A program made the translations under genes and the position numbers. From positions 26,468 through 90,467 of the forward strand of contig WOGZ01000128.1 in the NCBI GenBank assembly GCA_009733775.1: a stretch of DNA of 64,000 nucleotides, written 5' to 3'. Position 1 is the stretch's first letter. Each line of letters starts with the position of its first letter. This DNA is from Alectoria sarmentosa (taxonomy: Eukaryota > Ascomycota > Lecanoromycetes > Lecanorales > Parmeliaceae). The notes below the pieces were generated by a model, which saw nothing but the letters and a program-made list of their open reading frames with translations, made no database searches and had not been told where the DNA came from. Of the stretch, positions 11,502 through 22,552 are shown piece by piece.

Positions 11502-11825
11502 TGTCCGAGGCTCGAGGGTTTTATTGACTACAGGACAAACAGATGATGATCAGTAAGCAATCACCATAATCACAGAGTTTGGCGATTCCGCACCGTTCAT
11601 TCTTAGCATGCTTGTCTAACGGTGGGACCCGAGGGTCCTCCCGCTGCGATTGTTGACCAGATCTCGCCGAGGCCTACAATACCCCGCTTACGAAGCCCCG
11701 CCCCATTCACTTCATTGCCCTCCCTTTCGATGTTGATTCGTTGAGATGACCAAGCTTTCTTATATAATCAAACCCTAGTTTCAATTACTTATTCGAATTT
11801 TTAAATGCTTATCTTTTTATATATT

Positions 11826-12046
11826 CTCCATTATTCCCCATTATCATCAACAAAGTACTTGATGAGATTCTTCAGGTCTAAACATGCGGAAATGTTTTCC
11901 AATTGTACATCTAGAAGTTGCTTGCGTTGAGAGTCGTTATTGGGGTCTGAAAGCCGTAGGGCTGCCAATTCAAACAGGCTTCTCTTGTCTCTCAACCTTT
12001 CATTATCATCACAAATAGCACGATTTGCAATCCATAGGGAAATTCT
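11826..12046 (-). pseudogene. Remnant or terminal exon of an unidentified gene
   Basis: Read in reverse from an acceptor-like CATAG at about 12045, the frame gives about 70 residues ending in a stop near 11826. The peptide has the composition of real protein: RAICDDNERLRDKRSLFEL, then a charged helix-like part, then LKNLIKYFVDDNGE at the end. No upstream exon with a start could be joined, so this is either the last exon of a broken gene or a remnant. The family is unknown. Confidence 0.3.
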
Positions 12047-12093
12047 ATGTATTGCAAGCAGGATTTAGAATCTCGTACCGCCCGGTCACTAAG

Positions 12094-12399
12094 ATGCCCA
12101 GCGCCGAAAACGCTGATTTTGAAGTACAGCCCACAGTGTTGCCTACGTTCAGTCTGGCTTCAGTATCACAATCGACTCCTTCTTGACCGTTCCTCCAGTC
12201 GTCATTCTTTGGAACGCGAGGATAGGAAAGTTTAAGAAGATCTGGATTTGTATTCTCATGAGCCTGAGCTCAAGCTCAATGCTCTCAGAAATTACCAGCA
12301 ATCGAAGCTGACAGCAGACGACGTTATATGCAAGTCGATCCAACTTCGAGAGACTCGAGTATACGAAAAAAAGCTGCAGACGCTATGGTTCACATAATC
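12094..12399 (+). pseudogene. Broken forward frame, unidentified
   Basis: ATG 12094 opens a short frame that stops near 12187. A second forward frame (about 12240-12396) reads as a charged helical peptide (SHEPELKLNALRNYQQSK, then a basic part ending LQTLWFT). No splice joins them convincingly. They could be pieces of one decayed gene. Low confidence. Confidence 0.2.
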
Positions 12400-13247
12400 G
12401 CTGTGATCATTCTCGAGCGATCCCTCGACGTTATTCCTGCCTGTATTCCGGCCTGCATGCCCGTCATTTGCTTCAGAAATTCTCAACGCTTCTGGTATCA
12501 CCTCTAGAGCCGGACCCGCACGAAATCCAAACGTGAAGGGCTTGTCGTAGATGCTGTCAGTCTTCGCAGATCACGTCTTGAGGGAATAGTTGTAAATCCC
12601 GCCAGCAAAGATGGGCCCGAAGCCCCTTTATGGAAAGGATTTAGTTTCTCTATGCTGTAATAATAACTTCAAGCCTTCATTTGGGACTCCCTTGGCCTTT
12701 TTACACCTAGCTTGGGCCCTCCATCGAGGTCTTATGGCCCGGTGTCTGCCATTGAGCCAGAAGGATGTGATTGTCCAGCCCCATCAAAAATGGTTGTAAT
12801 TTCCATAATTTCAATAGCGGACCACGTGCTGTAAATCTCAACCAGGAGACAGAAATTGCCTTGAGGCTTGACAAGCTGAATGTGTTCTACGGCGAAATGT
12901 ACCGTAACAAACTTGCAAACACCAAAATAAATAACGACGACGGAAGGATCACAATTGCATGACCCCCCCTCACTGATACCCTTGCATGCCGATCGCGAGG
13001 ATTTGATCATTCCCATCGCACAAGTGGCGTTGTCTATGGACATGTGTGCGAAGATCCAAGCACTAGTAGGTCGCAGTCCCCTACCTCATATGTTGATTGA
13101 TATGTGCGCAACATCAACATGCCGGCCTCCTCCCAGTCGCTAGCAACTACATTTTCCCTGGCACGTAGTACCGTCTTAGTCAGCAGTCCGGCCTCGATTT
13201 GAATCCACCTTTCGCTCTTCAAATCATCTCTCTTATCCGTCAAAGAG

Positions 13248-14393
13248 ATGCCTAGAGCCAGCCAGTTCAACCAGTACCCTCTTCCTTTTCCGAGGATGCC
13301 GTCTTGGCCGATCTTTCACGGCTATCGCCCTCCAAGCTTTTGGAGAACGACGTCCATGAGTCTGAGCAGCTCTTCCGAGCTTGCAGAGAAACGGGGTTCT
13401 TCCTCCTAGACCTGACAGGATCGAGGGTGGGTGAAACCATGCTCGACGATGCGGCAAACGGCTTCGATTTCAGTCAAAAGATATTTGGACTGGAATAAGA
13501 AGAGTTGGGGAAATTTCCTTCTAGATCAAAGGAAAGTCTATTCGGGTACGTTTCCCCAATGCTTTCTGACCGGTCTTCGGATGTGTATGCCCCATTCTGC
13601 AGATTTGATCGAATGCAGACTAAACGCAAACGGAAATGAAGCTACAAAGGTGTCGGTGAAATGAAGCTGGAAGATGGAAGCCCTGACATTATCGAGTTCT
13701 ACGGCCTCGGACAGGACGACGTACTTGGCAACCTCGACTCCACGCCCCAGTCCAGAAGTCATCACAATTAATCGTAAGGCTTTCCGGGATATCTTCCATT
13801 ATGCATATGGTATCATCTGCCCTCTCCTATCACACTTGGACTGGCACCTGTATCTCAAGCCCGGCACCCTTGCCTCCTTCTGTCCCCAAGACAAGCCTTC
13901 GCAAACCATGCTCCGCATGCTGAGATCTCCCTCGCAAACGATCGGAAGCCATCGTACCAAGCTCATTGGCCACACCGATCTTGGCTCCATGACCATACTG
14001 TTCGAGATAGTCGGGGGACTCCAACTCCTTCCGGCCGGATCGGAAAACATCGATGCAAACTGGACCTACATCCGTCCCGAGCGAGGCTGTGCCGTGATCA
14101 ATCTCGGAGACGCCATGGCTCAGTGGAGCAGTGGCGTTCTACGCAGCAACGTTCATCGCGTGGCCACGCCATCTGGGCTGCAAGCTGGCTGCCCACGCTA
14201 CAGCCTGGCGTATTTGCTTTGACCGGAAGCTGGTGCGTCGATGCGACGGTTGGACGCGGGCGGCGTCGTTCCCCGGCTTGCTGATGGGGAAGGTGAGGAT
14301 AGCCTTTGCGCGCAAGACTGGGAAAAGATGAGAATGGCTCAGATTGTAGCTGGTAACAGTCTGCCTAAAAGTACAGCTGGCCAGAAGCTTTAA
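13248..14393 (+). pseudogene. 2-oxoglutarate/Fe(II) oxygenase of the isopenicillin-N-synthase fold, disrupted
   Basis: Homology-like sequence runs across three frame changes or stops. ATG 13248 reads to about 13285, then the frame shifts by -1. The next frame carries LFRACRETGFFLLDL and FGLE, a TAA at 13496-13498, then EELGKFPSRSKESLFG. A good intron (13546-13641, GTACGT donor, CTAAAC branch) joins SLFG to YKGVGEMKLEDGSPD. A +1 shift occurs near 13700-13740. The C-terminal half then keeps the active site: GHTDLGSMT (His-x-Asp), NVHRVATP (distal His) and PRYSLAY (2-oxoglutarate Arg). A TGA at 14220-14222 interrupts LL-PEAGASMRR, and the frame continues to a natural-looking TAA at 14391. Relatives oxidise diverse secondary metabolites; no substrate can be named. 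Sequencing error is possible but would need four separate errors. Confidence 0.8.
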
Positions 14394-16059
14394 AATGAAG
14401 GAAATGAGAGGAGAATAAGAAGTGCAGATGTTGAATTAGAGACTTACTCTTTCATACACGTTTTTGGTAAGGCAGTAGCGCTCTTTATGACAGATCATGT
14501 CTGGTTGTTTCAGCTATGCGGTATTTCATTCTGTGCTCGCTTTCGACTCAAGGTCTCCTAATGACAGAGGATATTATTCATGGCAAGATTTAATCGGTTG
14601 GCTCCTAGCCAGGCCATTGACGTGATTGGAGCGTATCCGAATACTTTGGGTAAATTATCGACTATGGGCCTTGCTAACGCGGAGAATGAATCGTGTGGTA
14701 AGAGCTTTGAAGAGGAGTTGGGGTACTGTGAGATAGGAATGATGATTGATGGGTGGCTTGGTCGTGTCCTGCTGTAATGGACGGTCTGTGTCGATTTTTT
14801 TCTGCTTTTTTCTTTTGTTTTTTTTAGAAAACAATAACAAGGAGCATTTCAGCGCTCTCTCAGCGTTGGGAAGGCAGAGATGGGGTCAAGCGCATATGAA
14901 AGGTGGATTGAGGATAATCAACATGGGGGAGCGCGTTTTGTGTTTTACAGAACCGGAAAATGGAGATTGGAGATCAGAGAGAGGTTGAAGAGCATGAATA
15001 AGGTTTTGCAGCAGCACCCTGGGTCTCTTATTGGATAAGAAGGGCCGAGCGTGAACGTAGAGATACCATTGCAAAAGCACGCAATATTTGCCACTGTTGT
15101 CGAAAACTGCCATTAATTGAGAGAAAAGGTTCTTCGATTTTTCAAAAAAAAAATCCCCGATCCTGCAACGTGAGGTGGGTTGGAGACTGACTATATTCGA
15201 AAAGGCCCGAGCATCAATCATGCCCTTTTGACCCTGATTGCATCGTTCGTTACTTACTTAGGCAAGGATATCGTCCAAGCTTTCCCCCGTGTTGACAATC
15301 CTCCGCGGCCGCCCATACTCGAATCCGACCATCAAATGTCTCGGCCCCATTCAGTCCTGCGCGCGCTGGTAAAGAAAAGCGGTACGTCCGAACCGTCGCT
15401 TTTATCGATGCCGTGCCCTGGTGAGAGGGAGAAGAGTAAGTACGAGAGAAGCGAGGCAGTATCAACAAACAAAAGCCGTGTCCTAGTGTCCTGGTTAAAA
15501 TAAGCGGGCGGAGAATTTCTCACACATCAAACCGAGGAGGCTTAGTTGTTACCGAGCTTCCGGGAGATTCTACTGGTGTACCGCAACGGCCCTCGGAAGA
15601 AAGCTGTGCAATCAATGTTCATAGGTACGCGCCCCTTTTCGCTACACGTACAGACCCAAAAGTGTCTACTTACTTACCTATGTTTGCCGGACACGCAGCC
15701 GTTACATTGTTGACGCACGCATATCGTCAGATGCGCCAGCGAAGAGAAAAGGGTTCGAGAGATCCAAGAGACGGTGGACTGGACTTTCGGCCGGCTTTTG
15801 GAATAATTCCTCCATTATTAATCTCGATCTAGACGTTGTAAGACTTTCCATCTACTCATCATCCAGGCGGAAGGCGACTCGTAAGGGAGCCCCGTTATTG
15901 GAAAGCGCCTATACCCCATTATCGTAGCACGTGGTATCATCGCTTGCAAGACAGAAAGGATCAACGCCATCTATCCCATCCGTCCGTCACATTATTCCCG
16001 CAAAGCCCACAATTATACCCAAGTGAGAACGCTCACAACAGAAAGAGACGATCCCCCTT
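14394..16059. other. Gene-poor intergenic region
   Basis: No supported gene in about 1.7 kb. It contains T-rich and A-rich runs (about 14795-14830 and 15140-15155). It lies downstream of both the oxygenase pseudogene and the reverse-strand MAPKKK gene, so it probably holds both 3' regions. Confidence 0.45.
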
Positions 16060-19000
16060 TTACTGGTACTGCCCATTATACCTAACATCATCCTTCGCCT
16101 CCCTGATCCTCCTATGCAACTCGGTCCCCAAAAAGTCATAATAAGGATCAACCTTACAGAACGGATGCTGCCTCAACAGCGTCTCCGCCGTTGGCCTCTC
16201 GCCCGGATCAATCTCAAAACATTCCGACATAAACGCCACCGCCTCAGGGCTGACCGAGTCACTCACATCATCCGGGATTGGCGGCGCCTGATTCAAGGAT
16301 CCGAGTTTGTAAATGGCACCAATCGTTTCCTCTTTGCTCCAGGGCCGGCGGCCGGCAAACATTTCTAGTACCACGCAGCCTAAGGACCAGATGTCTACTT
16401 TGGCGCTGTAGCCTTGGCCTTCAGAGCGAACGACCTCGGGGGCCATCCAGAAGACGGATCCCTGCATACTGTTTGTTACATCGTTGCCGTAAATATTGTC
16501 GGTTTTCTTACTGATGCCGAAGTCGGAGATTTTGCAGGTACCGTCGACGTCAAGGAGGATGTTGTCGGCTTTGAGGTCGCGATGCAGGACGCCTTCGTTG
16601 TGGAGGTAGGCGAGACCAGCGAGGGTTTGACGCGTCAGGGAGCGAACTAGGCTTTCTTCGAATTTGCCGTTTTTACGGAGACAGCTGCCTACACTGCCCC
16701 CGGAGATGTACTCGAGGAAAATGGAGATCGAGAATTCTTTCCGTTCGCAACCGAGATACTGCACGATATTTGGGTGCTCGAGATGCTGCATGGTGTCAAT
16801 CTCTTGATCGAGCGCGGCTACCATTTCCTTCATCTTGTCTTTGTCTTGGCCGGCTGCTTTCTGATTGACCTCAACTTGCTTGACTGCCAAGAGGTCTCCT
16901 GTGGTAAGATTGATACCGAGGTAGACTTTCCCATAGCTGCCTTTGCCAATCATTTGACCCCTACCAATTTGGAAGGAGTTGGTGCCCGGTGGTAGATCTT
17001 TTGGAACCGCTTCAATTAGACTAACTCTGCTCCCCCTACCTGGCTTGACCATGTTGATTTTCGCTCCGAACATTTTCGTACTTCTCCGTCGCAGAATATC
17101 GCCTGACTTGGAACTAGTCGATACTTGAGTGTTCCTTTTCGACGAGCCTTCATAAGCTCCACGTGCTACCTCACGAATGGACTTCATTCGGCCCAAGCCT
17201 ACGCTCTTGCGCACACTTCGCTGGGCCATGGACTCCATCGTAGCTCTACTCTTCAGCGTAGAATCTTCAGATCCCAATGTCTCCGGCTCCTCTGCTATGG
17301 AGTCTGGGCGTACTCGATCGTACAACGATGTCCTGATCAACCGTTGGGCTTGTCCTGGCGCAGCAGTGACACTGTCCATGGGATTAGACTCAACTCCGGC
17401 ATCGGGAGATACGGGTGGAGAGCCGACGAGGTCTTCTACAACAGGCTGATCCAGGTCAAGGTTTGGGAAAAATGCATCGAGATTGTTCAAGAGGTCCTCT
17501 GCTGGTGGACGGTTGGCCCAAACATCATCTCTGGCGAATGATTGCCGCCTTGCCAACTTGGCTGGATCAGGATAATCTGCCGGCGTTGTCGCAGATGTAG
17601 TTGAGTCAGGATTACTGGGTCGAATAACAGGGTGACCTGCATCGTCAAGATCAACGGTATCACTTGATTGCGCAGTGGATGTGCTCGCCGAAGTCTCAGG
17701 GTCCTTGAATGTAACAGATCGTCCTTTCAGTAGCCGGCGCTGATTACCTTCCGTGTTGAGAGTAAGTGCTGGTCGCCTCTGTACTCCTGACTCATCTTCT
17801 GATGCAGACGACTTCGTTGTCACAGTCTTTGCAAGAGGCTTCGCGAAGAGTCCATCGTCGGAGTCGTCTTCTGATTCCTCTTGTACGGTAGGCTTCTGCT
17901 CGAAGGTGACTTCACTTTCCTTGAATGAGAAAGCCGGACCGTAAGATTTTGGTCGTCCAAATACAGAGCCTTTGCGAGATGGCGGATGTTGAGAGCTTGG
18001 GCTAATTGATGGCGACGGACCACGCCGCATTCTTTCGACAGACGGATTTTTTGGCATCGGCGTTTGCAAGGCCAAGCTAGGCTTCCGACTATTTGCAACT
18101 TCTAGATCATCTTCTTCATAGTCAGGAACGGTGAATTCAATGTCCTTTTTCCCGTACATGAGGCGGGGGCTTTTGGGGGACCCACTTGGACTGCTCTTGC
18201 TAGACCCGTTCTGCCCAAAGCCGACGTTCTGCAGAGATGGGGAAGGCTTCCCGCTGTCATTGGAAGTCCGGGTGGACATATGCCGCCTAGATCCGATAGG
18301 TTTCCCGACGGTAGTGGCCAATCCCGCTCCTATACCAGCGCTGACTGATGGTGTAGCCACAATGGCCTTTCGGCGGCCTCGTTCTTCCATCTCTTCGGCA
18401 ATTGAATCTCCTAGCGACCTTCTTTTCGCGACATCAGATTGGCTGGATATTGATGATCGGAACGAGTCGCTGGTTCTCTTGCTCAGTGAATTAGCCTTCT
18501 CTAGCATAACAGATCCTGGAGGAGGCGCTGGCGGCTTCCTTAGCGGTACTAAAGGCTCAGGTCTTTTGTCTTCATACGGTGAAATTCGAGGCGCGTCGAA
18601 ATTGATGACACCATCTCGTTTGATGCTGGCAGAGCCTATATCGATGGGCGATGGCTCTTTTCTTACTTTTGTTTGTATTGCTTGTTGATACGCTTTGCCA
18701 CTCTTCTCCGAGTTCATCTGGTGTTCCTCGTAAGCAGCTTGCAGCCATTGGCCCCACTCAGCGTCTGACACTGCTCCATTTTCGCGACTAGCTTTGAGAG
18801 ATTGCAACTGATCCTTCGCGGAGACTCCAGTGGGAGGCTCAGACACGTTGTTAGCACTGCTATTGGCGGTTTCGAAAGGCTTTTGCACATCTCTTGGGGT
18901 AGCATTGTCAGCCTTCAGGGTGTTCTGGCGCGAATTCATTGGTGGCGATCTTGAACGAACTCTGCCATTAGTTTTGAGGCGTGTGTAGCTGTCTTCATCT

Positions 19001-21666
19001 AGCGCTTTTCTTGGGAAAAGACTTCCTGCGGGTGGCGTTCCTAATGGAGACATGCCAATACCAAGACCTGCTGAAGGTGGAGGTATCAAAGCGGCTGACG
19101 TTGGACCACGCCGTACAAAAAATTTCAAAGTGCCTGCAGAATCTGCTCTCGAGGCTTTGGAAAGAACCAGCATGTAATCAGATAGAGGCTCGTCGTGCTC
19201 GATCTGGCCAGGCTCTGTGAGATAGATTTGGGCCATGTCTGCATCCGAGTAATGGAGGCTTCTGCAGATTGTTTCTCGTAGAATTTCGGCAGTGTCAGCT
19301 TCGGTGATGTCGACCAAGCGATAATTCCATTGATCAGGAGTAACCATTACGTATCTCCTCCCGCCACTTGCACGAGCGAAAGCTCGTTCCCGTACCGCAG
19401 TCCTTTCGTGGTCTGACATCTGGGTAGACGCAGACGAGGGTCTTTCAAGCGACGTACTGCTGTTGTTATTGATGCGTGGGAATGGTAAAGCTGGTGGAGG
19501 ATGTCGATAGTTCAAGGGGCTTGTAGGTGATTCTGAATTATGATCCTCCGGCGATGGATGTGATGAATCATCTTTTTTCCGTTTCCGAAACCTGTCTAAG
19601 AAACCTTTCGTGAGCTCTTTCGCACTTATAGGAGCTTCGTCATAAGTCTGCTTGCCAGCAACCTCAAGGTTCGGCGGTCGATGGGTTTCTTGGCCATTCC
19701 TTCCCTTTGAAGCCACGGAATCGGTGCTGCCTGTCTTACGATGACCGTAGCGACCATATGGAGGAGCCGAGAGAGTACCGCCGGTGGTAGAAGAAGCGAG
19801 TGTGGCGTGTTGGGTTGCAGGACTACCGCTCTGAGGGCTAGCATCGTAGCCAGATCGAGTATCGCCTAGAAATATAGGTCCAGCGCCTGTATCACTAGAA
19901 GCACTACGGCTATGGCGTTTGGATGCCGCGTCATTGATGTTGTTCAGAATACCCCTGGTAAGACCCGCCCTCTGATTGGTCTGAGACATTTCTGCAAGAC
20001 CTTGCTCGCTGGTGGTAGCGCCGCCGTGCATGTAGAGTTGCATTGGGGCCGTGCTACTGCGAGTTTTGGAGGCCATGCGGGGATTGAGCCCAGGGACGAG
20101 AGACCGGAATTGTTTTCCCGGGCTGTCTTCACCACCTCCGGCAGTGTTTGGTGTTATCGCAAAGCCATCTTGACGACCAAGGTTTGGCGAATTCTCCACT
20201 CCCCCATCCGTAGATGCGCTTGGTAGTATGTGTCCAGACTCTTGACGTGCATGACCCTGTTTGACACCATCTGCTCCCTCCGCAATCCTTCGCACCAAAT
20301 GTCGCATCCGCTTCGCTTCGTCTCTTTCCCTAACTTGGTCCCATTTTGTACCACTTTTACTGCACTCTCTTGCCAGCCTTGGGTAGACCACCTGATGCAT
20401 CATCCCGATTTTCCCTCTGCCATTGTTGCCTCGCCCTAGGTCCAGAAAATCTGCCCCGTGCATGTCCAAACCCTTGAATGTCTCCTGCCAGTCGTTTGAA
20501 AAGCCATTCGCAGCCAGCCAGATGAGGACGCGATCGAGTGGCCATTGCAGACTCGGATCGCTTGGTGACAAAAGTCCAGAATTGTTGCTGCTCGAATGGC
20601 GATGACCTGTGGTAGGAATCCCATCCTGGGTAGCAGAGGCTGGGGTTTGCGTGGCGGTATTTGGGAGAGTATTAGGATGATGTCGAGTCAGAGGGGTTTG
20701 AGGCACAGATGAAATTTCGGCTGGAAGTTCATTGCCAGGCGAGATTGCTGATGTGGGCCCATTGAAGAATCTTTGATCGGCTAATATTTTCGCCTCTGCG
20801 GCCGAGTACGAGAAACTGTCATCACGCTGGAAAATTGGTTCATGGTGACCCGAGTATAAGGCAGGTATGCCCACACCTGGACCGAAAGAGTCTCCACCCG
20901 GTATGTACGTCGCTGATACCACAGCTTCAGTCTGAGGAGGTGGAGGTATAGCCAGAGGCGCTGGCTGGTTGTTCCGAAGGGCAGGGTGCTGAGAATATTG
21001 ATTTTGCTGAACTTGAAAATGATTGGGACCTAGAGGCGGTGGTGGAGGCAGGTACCCTTGCTGACGGCCCCAGGCTGCCCCGCCCCACATACTTGTAGAA
21101 TTGTTCGTGATCAAGGGAGGCGGACCAGGCGGGGGAGGCAATACCATACCATGATTCGAGCTGTTCATTGCAGGTGGACGAGGAGGTGGAGGAGGCAGCG
21201 AGATCATGTGATTCTGTTGCTGCGGTTGAGGGGGAGGTCCAGGGATATAAGGCGGCCTTGAATCCATCGTCAGCGGATTCGATGGAAACCTCTGCCCTTG
21301 TATGTATTCCAGCGGAATTTGACTCCTTGCGGTTGCTCGAAAGGGTATACTCCGGTAGAGATTCTGTTGTGCGGCAGCCTGATCTGTAGTGCTGGCTCTT
21401 GGCCTCTGCGCAGCTGACCCTGCGCCTTGCAAAGGCGGCGTTCCACCTGAGATGGCGGGATACGGAGATCCAATGCCTTGGGATGGTATCAGCAGGTTTG
21501 ATGAGTTGTTGCGGCTATACGTTGGGACATCGTTCAATAATAGGTCTTCTGGTACAGTTGATCCGTTTTGCTGTGGATAGTGAGACGGTGATGGAGTGGA
21601 GGTTTGCCTCACATTATGGTCGGATTGGTTTGATCGTGCAGAAGACGATCGCTGACGCGAGGTCAT
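16060..21666 (-). CDS. bck1: BCK1-type MAP kinase kinase kinase (cell wall integrity pathway)
   Basis: One uninterrupted reading frame of 1868 residues starts at a true ATG. The N-terminal third is low complexity with several polyproline runs (about 150-240). A SAM-like domain lies at about 374-432 (WPLDRVLIWLAANGFSNDW), and a Ras-association/ubiquitin-like segment at about 770-856. A long Ser/Pro-rich linker follows. The kinase domain (about 1565-1840) has the glycine loop IGKGSYGKVYLG, Lys 1596 in AVKQV, HRDLKADN with Asp about 1697, DFG about 1715 and an APE motif. This order matches Bck1, which acts below protein kinase C and phosphorylates the MAPKK Mkk1/2 to activate the Slt2/MpkA MAP kinase during cell-wall stress and hyphal growth. 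The disordered linker probably carries regulatory phosphorylation sites. The lack of introns over 5.6 kb stands out against its neighbours. Confidence 0.95.
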   Translation of the reverse strand: MTSRQRSSSARSNQSDHNVRQTSTPSPSHYPQQNGSTVPEDLLLNDVPTYSRNNSSNLLIPSQGIGSPYPAISGGTPPLQGAGSAAQRPRASTTDQAAAQQNLYRSIPFRATARSQIPLEYIQGQRFPSNPLTMDSRPPYIPGPPPQPQQQNHMISLPPPPPRPPAMNSSNHGMVLPPPPGPPPLITNNSTSMWGGAAWGRQQGYLPPPPPLGPNHFQVQQNQYSQHPALRNNQPAPLAIPPPPQTEAVVSATYIPGGDSFGPGVGIPALYSGHHEPIFQRDDSFSYSAAEAKILADQRFFNGPTSAISPGNELPAEISSVPQTPLTRHHPNTLPNTATQTPASATQDGIPTTGHRHSSSNNSGLLSPSDPSLQWPLDRVLIWLAANGFSNDWQETFKGLDMHGADFLDLGRGNNGRGKIGMMHQVVYPRLARECSKSGTKWDQVRERDEAKRMRHLVRRIAEGADGVKQGHARQESGHILPSASTDGGVENSPNLGRQDGFAITPNTAGGGEDSPGKQFRSLVPGLNPRMASKTRSSTAPMQLYMHGGATTSEQGLAEMSQTNQRAGLTRGILNNINDAASKRHSRSASSDTGAGPIFLGDTRSGYDASPQSGSPATQHATLASSTTGGTLSAPPYGRYGHRKTGSTDSVASKGRNGQETHRPPNLEVAGKQTYDEAPISAKELTKGFLDRFRKRKKDDSSHPSPEDHNSESPTSPLNYRHPPPALPFPRINNNSSTSLERPSSASTQMSDHERTAVRERAFARASGGRRYVMVTPDQWNYRLVDITEADTAEILRETICRSLHYSDADMAQIYLTEPGQIEHDEPLSDYMLVLSKASRADSAGTLKFFVRRGPTSAALIPPPSAGLGIGMSPLGTPPAGSLFPRKALDEDSYTRLKTNGRVRSRSPPMNSRQNTLKADNATPRDVQKPFETANSSANNVSEPPTGVSAKDQLQSLKASRENGAVSDAEWGQWLQAAYEEHQMNSEKSGKAYQQAIQTKVRKEPSPIDIGSASIKRDGVINFDAPRISPYEDKRPEPLVPLRKPPAPPPGSVMLEKANSLSKRTSDSFRSSISSQSDVAKRRSLGDSIAEEMEERGRRKAIVATPSVSAGIGAGLATTVGKPIGSRRHMSTRTSNDSGKPSPSLQNVGFGQNGSSKSSPSGSPKSPRLMYGKKDIEFTVPDYEEDDLEVANSRKPSLALQTPMPKNPSVERMRRGPSPSISPSSQHPPSRKGSVFGRPKSYGPAFSFKESEVTFEQKPTVQEESEDDSDDGLFAKPLAKTVTTKSSASEDESGVQRRPALTLNTEGNQRRLLKGRSVTFKDPETSASTSTAQSSDTVDLDDAGHPVIRPSNPDSTTSATTPADYPDPAKLARRQSFARDDVWANRPPAEDLLNNLDAFFPNLDLDQPVVEDLVGSPPVSPDAGVESNPMDSVTAAPGQAQRLIRTSLYDRVRPDSIAEEPETLGSEDSTLKSRATMESMAQRSVRKSVGLGRMKSIREVARGAYEGSSKRNTQVSTSSKSGDILRRRSTKMFGAKINMVKPGRGSRVSLIEAVPKDLPPGTNSFQIGRGQMIGKGSYGKVYLGINLTTGDLLAVKQVEVNQKAAGQDKDKMKEMVAALDQEIDTMQHLEHPNIVQYLGCERKEFSISIFLEYISGGSVGSCLRKNGKFEESLVRSLTRQTLAGLAYLHNEGVLHRDLKADNILLDVDGTCKISDFGISKKTDNIYGNDVTNSMQGSVFWMAPEVVRSEGQGYSAKVDIWSLGCVVLEMFAGRRPWSKEETIGAIYKLGSLNQAPPIPDDVSDSVSPEAVAFMSECFEIDPGERPTAETLLRQHPFCKVDPYYDFLGTELHRRIREAKDDVRYNGQYQ

Positions 21667-22552
21667 CCTCCAGCCTGGGGCCTCGTATCAAAGAATTTGC
21701 GGGACTCAAGTCATCAGCTGCTCATGACCAGCTGTCTGGCTCGCAGCAACCAACAGCGTTCCATGGAGGCTATATACTACACGCAGATTCGAACTTCGCC
21801 TGAGAAGAATCGAAGGTCCGTGTGTCCAAGGAATCTCTCTTCTAGTAGCCACGATAGTCCAGTCTCCCTAAATGATCGAAATGCGGCCCGACCACGAGAT
21901 TTGAATCTTTCGCAAGATTGAGTGCTCAAGCAAGGTAGGAACGTAGTAGGGCAACTGACCTCTGTGGATCCAAACAATGTTAGCTCGCGTCAAATGGATG
22001 ATCAATGATTGCTTGCGGCAAATACGTACTCTTTGAGAGCTCGTGTGAGATGTCAGCGACACCTTGAAGGCTCTGGAGCTAAATGGCTAGAATGGGTGAC
22101 TCCCCGCGACCAATTCCAGTGGAAGGAGAGAGCGTCTGCTTCTGCACCGGCTTGCTATCGCTGGGTAGTTACGAATAGTTGACTTCGATGGCAGCCTCCA
22201 TTGTTGTGGCTTTCAGCCTCATTTGCCCGCCCAAAGTCTGGATCGTCTACTCGTGCTACTACTTCATAAAACGAGGACACCAATAGATCCAGCGCAGTGA
22301 AAGAAACAACTGGTGTCCTCGCTCTATCAAGAAGCTCACTTCTAGACAGCACGAGTAGTGTGAGTTTGGAGCCACTCATTTTTCTATGCACTCTACCTAA
22401 TCAAAGAGATACTCTGTACGTGAGAATTATCTTGGTTTGTATCCATCTCCTCGGTATAGTATACTAGCTGAGTTTTCAACTGTATATTACTTAAATATCT
22501 ACATAGAACGTGCGACAGGTCATCCCATTTTCATTTCATTCTCATCTAGCAT
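21667..22552. other. Intergenic, promoter side of the MAPKKK gene
   Basis: It holds the upstream region of the reverse-strand MAPKKK gene and the 3' side of the next gene. A GTACGT-like donor occurs on the reverse strand near 22025, so a 5'-UTR intron is possible but not shown. Short frames here look like chance. Confidence 0.4.

Larger units (their letters stand above)
11502..13247. other. Gene-poor stretch with an AT-rich tract and coding remnants
   Basis: An AT-rich tract (about 11760-11850) lies downstream of the membrane-protein promoter. Fragments that look protein-coding occur on both strands between 11826 and 12510 (listed separately). From 12510 to 13247 I see no supportable gene. 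Confidence 0.4.

Noticed and set aside
13696..13730. Very short intron (30-35 nt) as an explanation for the oxygenase frame change
   Set aside because: Shorter than any other intron in the window, and relatives are continuous here; a frameshift is simpler.
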